7,582 nucleotides of DNA from assembly GCA_000436915.1 (NCBI GenBank), contig HF994195.1, forward strand, positions 27,003 through 34,584, read 5' to 3'. The DNA comes from Prevotella sp. CAG:1092 (GTDB lineage: Bacteria > Bacteroidota > Bacteroidia > Bacteroidales > Bacteroidaceae). This document shows, one piece after another, positions 5,355-7,582 of the stretch (positions are counted from its first letter, which is position 1; each line of letters begins with the position of its first letter). A program made the position numbers and the translations under genes. The notes beneath the pieces are model-generated. The model worked only from the letters and a program-made list of their open reading frames with translations, was not told where the DNA came from and did no database searches.

Positions 5355-5385
5355 CAAAGTTACAATTTATATTTTAGATTGCAAC
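5355..5385 (-). promoter_or_regulatory. Promoter of the Lrp-family gene
   Basis: On the minus strand, the -7 box TAACTTTG (5355-5362) matches TAnnTTTG, with a -33-like GTTG (5382-5385) after a 19-bp spacer. The predicted start near 5350 leaves a leader of about 85 nt to the ATG at 5265. The -33 box is only about 10 bp beyond the stop of the second exbD (5395). Confidence 0.65.
5359..5385. promoter_or_regulatory. Candidate operator: inverted repeat spanning the lrp promoter boxes
   Basis: GTTACAAT (5359-5366) and ATTGCAAC (5378-5385) form an inverted repeat with one mismatch in 8 bp and an 11-bp gap. One arm overlaps the -7 box and the other the -33 box of the lrp promoter. Lrp/AsnC proteins often repress their own genes through dyads, so an autoregulatory site is plausible but inferred. 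Confidence 0.35.
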
Positions 5386-5394
5386 TAAATCAAA

Positions 5395-5853
5395 CTATTT
5401 TTCGCTCGCAGAATAACAAACATTATATATTTTTGCCTGCCTTGCGGCTTGTTTCACCGATGTAACCACTCCCATAGGTGCTTTCTTGTCGGCATAAATG
5501 GCTATCATGAGCTTCTGCTTGTCTTCGGGTGCTATCTCTGCCTTGGCTTTGATCAGATAGTCCACCACCTCGTCTAATGCCACCACCTTGTCTGCCACCT
5601 GCACACACACGGGCTGTCCCACGGCCTTGCCATCTGCAGTAGTCTTGCTACCTATATATACATGTATCGTTGCCGACTTCTTCTTCACCTTCGACAGTTC
5701 GGTGCCTTGTGGTGTTTGATATCTCACCTTCATCACGTCGGTACGCATGTGGGTAACTATCATGAAGAAAAACAATACCGTGAATATCAAGTCAGGCAAC
5801 GATGCCGTGTTTAGTCCAGGCATCTCTCTCTTGCTGCGTCTTATCATGCTCAT
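5395..5853 (-). CDS. exbD: ExbD/TolR-family biopolymer transport protein (second copy)
   Basis: 152 residues. It has a short basic cytoplasmic N-terminus (RRSKREMPGLNTAS), then one membrane helix (about 21-37) beginning at LPDLIFTVLFFF with D21 at the position of the essential proton-carrying aspartate of ExbD/TolR. A periplasmic domain follows (about 40-150) with the usual alternating strand/helix pattern (IHVYIGS, LMIAIYADKKAPMG, VKQAARQAKIYNVCYS). ExbD works with an ExbB pentamer to turn proton flow into mechanical work on TonB. ATGA overlap (4 bp) with the first exbD, with an unusually perfect Shine-Dalgarno sequence ahead. M3 is an alternative start. Last gene of the operon; the tonB gene that often follows is not here. 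Confidence 0.93.
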   Translation of the reverse strand: MSMIRRSKREMPGLNTASLPDLIFTVLFFFMIVTHMRTDVMKVRYQTPQGTELSKVKKKSATIHVYIGSKTTADGKAVGQPVCVQVADKVVALDEVVDYLIKAKAEIAPEDKQKLMIAIYADKKAPMGVVTSVKQAARQAKIYNVCYSASEK

Positions 5854-6386
5854 TTCTCACCTCCTTGTGCCTCAGCCACCATATTATATTGTTCGCTTAT
5901 ACGCTGTGGGCACATATTCTTCACCACCTCTCGTTCCTTGGCTGAGAGCTTTGAGTATGGCTTCGAATATTTCTTCAGCGCTATGCCGTTGCGTATATCG
6001 GCATAGGCAGCAACAATCTCGTTTTGTATTTTGAAGTAGGTGTCGTACGACGACATAGGCTGCGCATTGATAGTGATAAGATGCGATTTGCCCACACGTG
6101 CCACAAAGTCGCGCACTTGCTTTCTCAGAGTTTTCATCTCTAATGGCTTCCCGTCTACAAATGCTGAGTCGGCATCCGTGATGGTGATAGCCATAAGCTT
6201 ATCTTTGTCGATATTGGTTTCTTGTTGTTGCTGCTGATTGTCTACAGGAGGAAGCACACGACGCAAACCCTTGTCAAGATCCATAGAGGTTGTGACAAGG
6301 AAGAATATCAGCAGCATAAACGATATGTCGGCTGTTGATGTGGTGTTTAGACTTGGCACCAAGCGTCGCTTATTGCGTTTTATCAT
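5850..6386 (-). CDS. exbD: ExbD/TolR-family biopolymer transport protein (first copy)
   Basis: 178 residues. The cytoplasmic start is very basic (MIKRNKRRLVPSLN). One membrane helix (about 20-35) starts at TADISFMLLIFFL with D20 as the conserved proton-pathway aspartate. A QQQQQ run (51-55) sits just outside the membrane, then a periplasmic domain (about 60-125: LMAITITDADSAFVDG, HLITINAQPMSSYDTYF) and a longer C-terminal tail with SKLSAKEREVVKNMCP that the second copy lacks. The two ExbD proteins differ strongly from each other, so they probably have distinct roles or form a mixed dimer rather than being a recent duplication. ATGA overlaps with both neighbours, with AGGAG a few bases before the start. 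Confidence 0.93.
   Translation of the reverse strand: MIKRNKRRLVPSLNTTSTADISFMLLIFFLVTTSMDLDKGLRRVLPPVDNQQQQQETNIDKDKLMAITITDADSAFVDGKPLEMKTLRKQVRDFVARVGKSHLITINAQPMSSYDTYFKIQNEIVAAYADIRNGIALKKYSKPYSKLSAKEREVVKNMCPQRISEQYNMVAEAQGGEK
5857..5866 (-). promoter_or_regulatory. Perfect Shine-Dalgarno sequence before the second exbD
   Basis: On the minus strand AAGGAGGTGA ends 3 nt before the ATG at 5853, with the GGAGG core 6 nt away. It complements the classical 16S rRNA tail and lies within the last codons (QGGE) of the upstream exbD. Such sites are uncommon in Bacteroidota, where most genes lack one; other genes in this window fit that rule. Confidence 0.7.
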
Positions 6387-6898
6387 CTTCTCCTACTATT
6401 TTTTATTGTAAACACTATTATTGCCACTACGGCAACAACCACAAGCGCCAACGAACTGTTGACAAACATATCTGCCACATGCAGCCACCATTTGTCGGCA
6501 TATTCCTCGCCATTCACCATCATGGCGTCTGACGATCCTAAAGCCAATGTCACCAGCAAGAGTATCGCTGTCAGTCCTGCCACACCATAGGTAATCTTCT
6601 TCACCGGTATGTTGTTCACGGTTCGCTCGCCCTTGCCTCTCGTAGATAGTGCTCGCGCCATCGACCATACGGTTGTTCCTATCGCCAGCAGCACCACCAG
6701 CACCATAAACACCAATAGCACATTGGTGAACAATGGTGCCACAAAGTTGGAATCTTCGGCATAAGGGGTGTCATAGCCAACAAACCAAAACAGCATAAAC
6801 ACCACCATTGTCAATACCGACAATGCCACAAACATTCTACGACTCGGAGCGTTGCCCGAAGGTAGTTTCAGATTGTGAATATTTATCTTTTTCAACAC
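6383..6898 (-). CDS. Unknown four-helix inner-membrane protein encoded between exbB and exbD
   Basis: 171 residues, no family recognised. Four predicted membrane helices: about 22-41, 54-78, 102-121 and 143-166. By the positive-inside rule, the N-terminus (KKINIHNLKL, SRR), the middle loop 79-101 (RALSTRGKGERTVNNIPVKK) and the C-terminus (KNSRRR) face the cytoplasm, with two short periplasmic loops (42-53 and 122-142). The start is probably GTG at 6898, 2 bp after the exbB stop; TTG 6895 is an alternative, and the first ATG (M22, 6835) would cut into helix 1. It overlaps exbD by 4 bp. The tight placement argues for an accessory part of the ExbB-ExbD motor or its assembly, but nothing in the sequence proves it. 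Confidence 0.82.
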   Translation of the reverse strand: MLKKINIHNLKLPSGNAPSRRMFVALSVLTMVVFMLFWFVGYDTPYAEDSNFVAPLFTNVLLVFMVLVVLLAIGTTVWSMARALSTRGKGERTVNNIPVKKITYGVAGLTAILLLVTLALGSSDAMMVNGEEYADKWWLHVADMFVNSSLALVVVAVVAIIVFTIKNSRRR

Positions 6899-6900
6899 TT

Positions 6901-7582
6901 TTAGTCGTTCTTATATTTTGCTATTGAGTCAAGGAGTGTTATCGCACTCTCTTCCATCTGACTTGTCAAATGTTCTATTTTTGAGAGTATATAGTTGTAG
7001 AACAGCTGCAACACCACAGCCACGATGATACCAAAGATGGTGGTGATAAGTGCCACTTTCATACCCGATGCCACGATGGCAGGACTGATGTCGGCTGCCT
7101 GCTGCATATTGTCGAAAGCCATCACCATACCTATCACCGTTCCCAAGAATCCTAATGATGGTGCCATAGTGATAAACAATGTTATCCACGAGCATCCCTT
7201 CTCCAAGTTGGCTGCTTGCACAGAACCATAGCTCGATATCGAGCGCTCGATATTGTCCAAACTCTCGTTTATTCTCACCAGTCCCTGATAGCATATCGAG
7301 GCTACCGGACCACGGGTGTCGCGGCACAACTCTTTGGCTCCTTCTATATCCTTGGCCTGTATCTTGCTGTCTACATCTGCCATAAACTTCTTGGCATTTA
7401 TCTCCGACAAACTAAGATATATTATTCTCTCTATGCAGAAAGCCAAGCCCAATACCAACGCCAATGCCACGAGCGACATAAAGCCTGCGTTGCCCTCAAT
7501 AAACTTTCGTTTCAAGGCATGCTGCATTCCGCCATCTTCTTCTGCCGTCATGCTCTCGTCGCTATTGTCCATATAGCTGTCA
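6901..7582 (-). CDS. exbB: ExbB/TolQ/MotA-family proton channel protein (5' end probably outside window)
   Basis: The frame is open from the stop at 6901 through an ATG at 7572 and on to the right edge (D-S-Y before that Met), so the true start may lie beyond the window. From M at 7572 it has 223 residues. Membrane helices: about 31-52, 129-153 and 168-193. The signature APSLGFLGTVIGMVMAF (137-153) and VALITTIFGIIVAVV (173-187) form the pore-lining helices; T145 and T178 sit where E. coli ExbB has T148 and T181. The long cytoplasmic loop (about 54-128) is typical. ExbB forms the pentameric stator that, with ExbD, couples proton flow to TonB and outer-membrane transport. Bacteroidales members often carry an extra N-terminal signal-like segment, which supports an upstream start. 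First visible gene of the operon. Confidence 0.95.
   Translation of the reverse strand, partial: DSYMDNSDESMTAEEDGGMQHALKRKFIEGNAGFMSLVALALVLGLAFCIERIIYLSLSEINAKKFMADVDSKIQAKDIEGAKELCRDTRGPVASICYQGLVRINESLDNIERSISSYGSVQAANLEKGCSWITLFITMAPSLGFLGTVIGMVMAFDNMQQAADISPAIVASGMKVALITTIFGIIVAVVLQLFYNYILSKIEHLTSQMEESAITLLDSIAKYKND

Overview
The window looks like a piece of a Bacteroidales chromosome, most likely Prevotella or a close relative. The grounds are four promoters of the Bacteroidota type (-33 TTTG-like box, about 19-20 bp, -7 box TAnnTTTG), an RsmF-like methyltransferase and a DHFR of the Bacteroidales kind, an ExbB-ExbD-ExbD operon, and AT-rich spacers with mostly no Shine-Dalgarno sequence. 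The species call is inference; no database was searched.

Left part (1-2707, all minus strand): an envelope-stress-like module reads from right to left. A secreted/membrane protein (2707->1913) is followed by an ECF sigma factor (1855->1316) and a small two-helix membrane protein that overlaps it (1332->979), a likely regulator of the sigma factor. A separate gene with its own clear promoter follows (905->left edge): an exported protein with a beta/gamma-crystallin-like domain and the beginning of a GH128-type glycoside hydrolase catalytic domain. It is cut off by the window edge.

Middle (2708-4752): tightly packed divergent promoters separate the sigma module from a plus-strand pair, an RsmF-like rRNA m5C methyltransferase (2820-4100) and dihydrofolate reductase folA (4088-4591), which overlap by 13 bp. 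The convergent spacer 4592-4752 holds an A/G-rich octamer array, a strong hairpin that can end transcription from both sides, and a heptamer tandem array.

Right part (4753-7582, minus strand): an energy-transducing operon exbB -> unknown four-helix membrane protein -> exbD -> exbD with gaps or overlaps of a few bases, followed by an Lrp/AsnC regulator with its own promoter starting about 10 bp after the last exbD. ExbB/ExbD use the proton gradient to drive TonB-dependent outer-membrane transport; tonB is not in the window.

The most unusual structure not explained by genes is a set of short-period tandem arrays at gene ends. Two arrays of the same heptamer (RTGTNTA) lie in opposite orientation 2.8 kb apart, and an octamer array lies at the end of folA. 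In all three cases the stop codon of the adjoining gene is made by the array itself. I see no CRISPR array, tRNA, rRNA or insertion sequence. Most of the window is ordinary core genome, and I do not claim a new defence or mobile system here.
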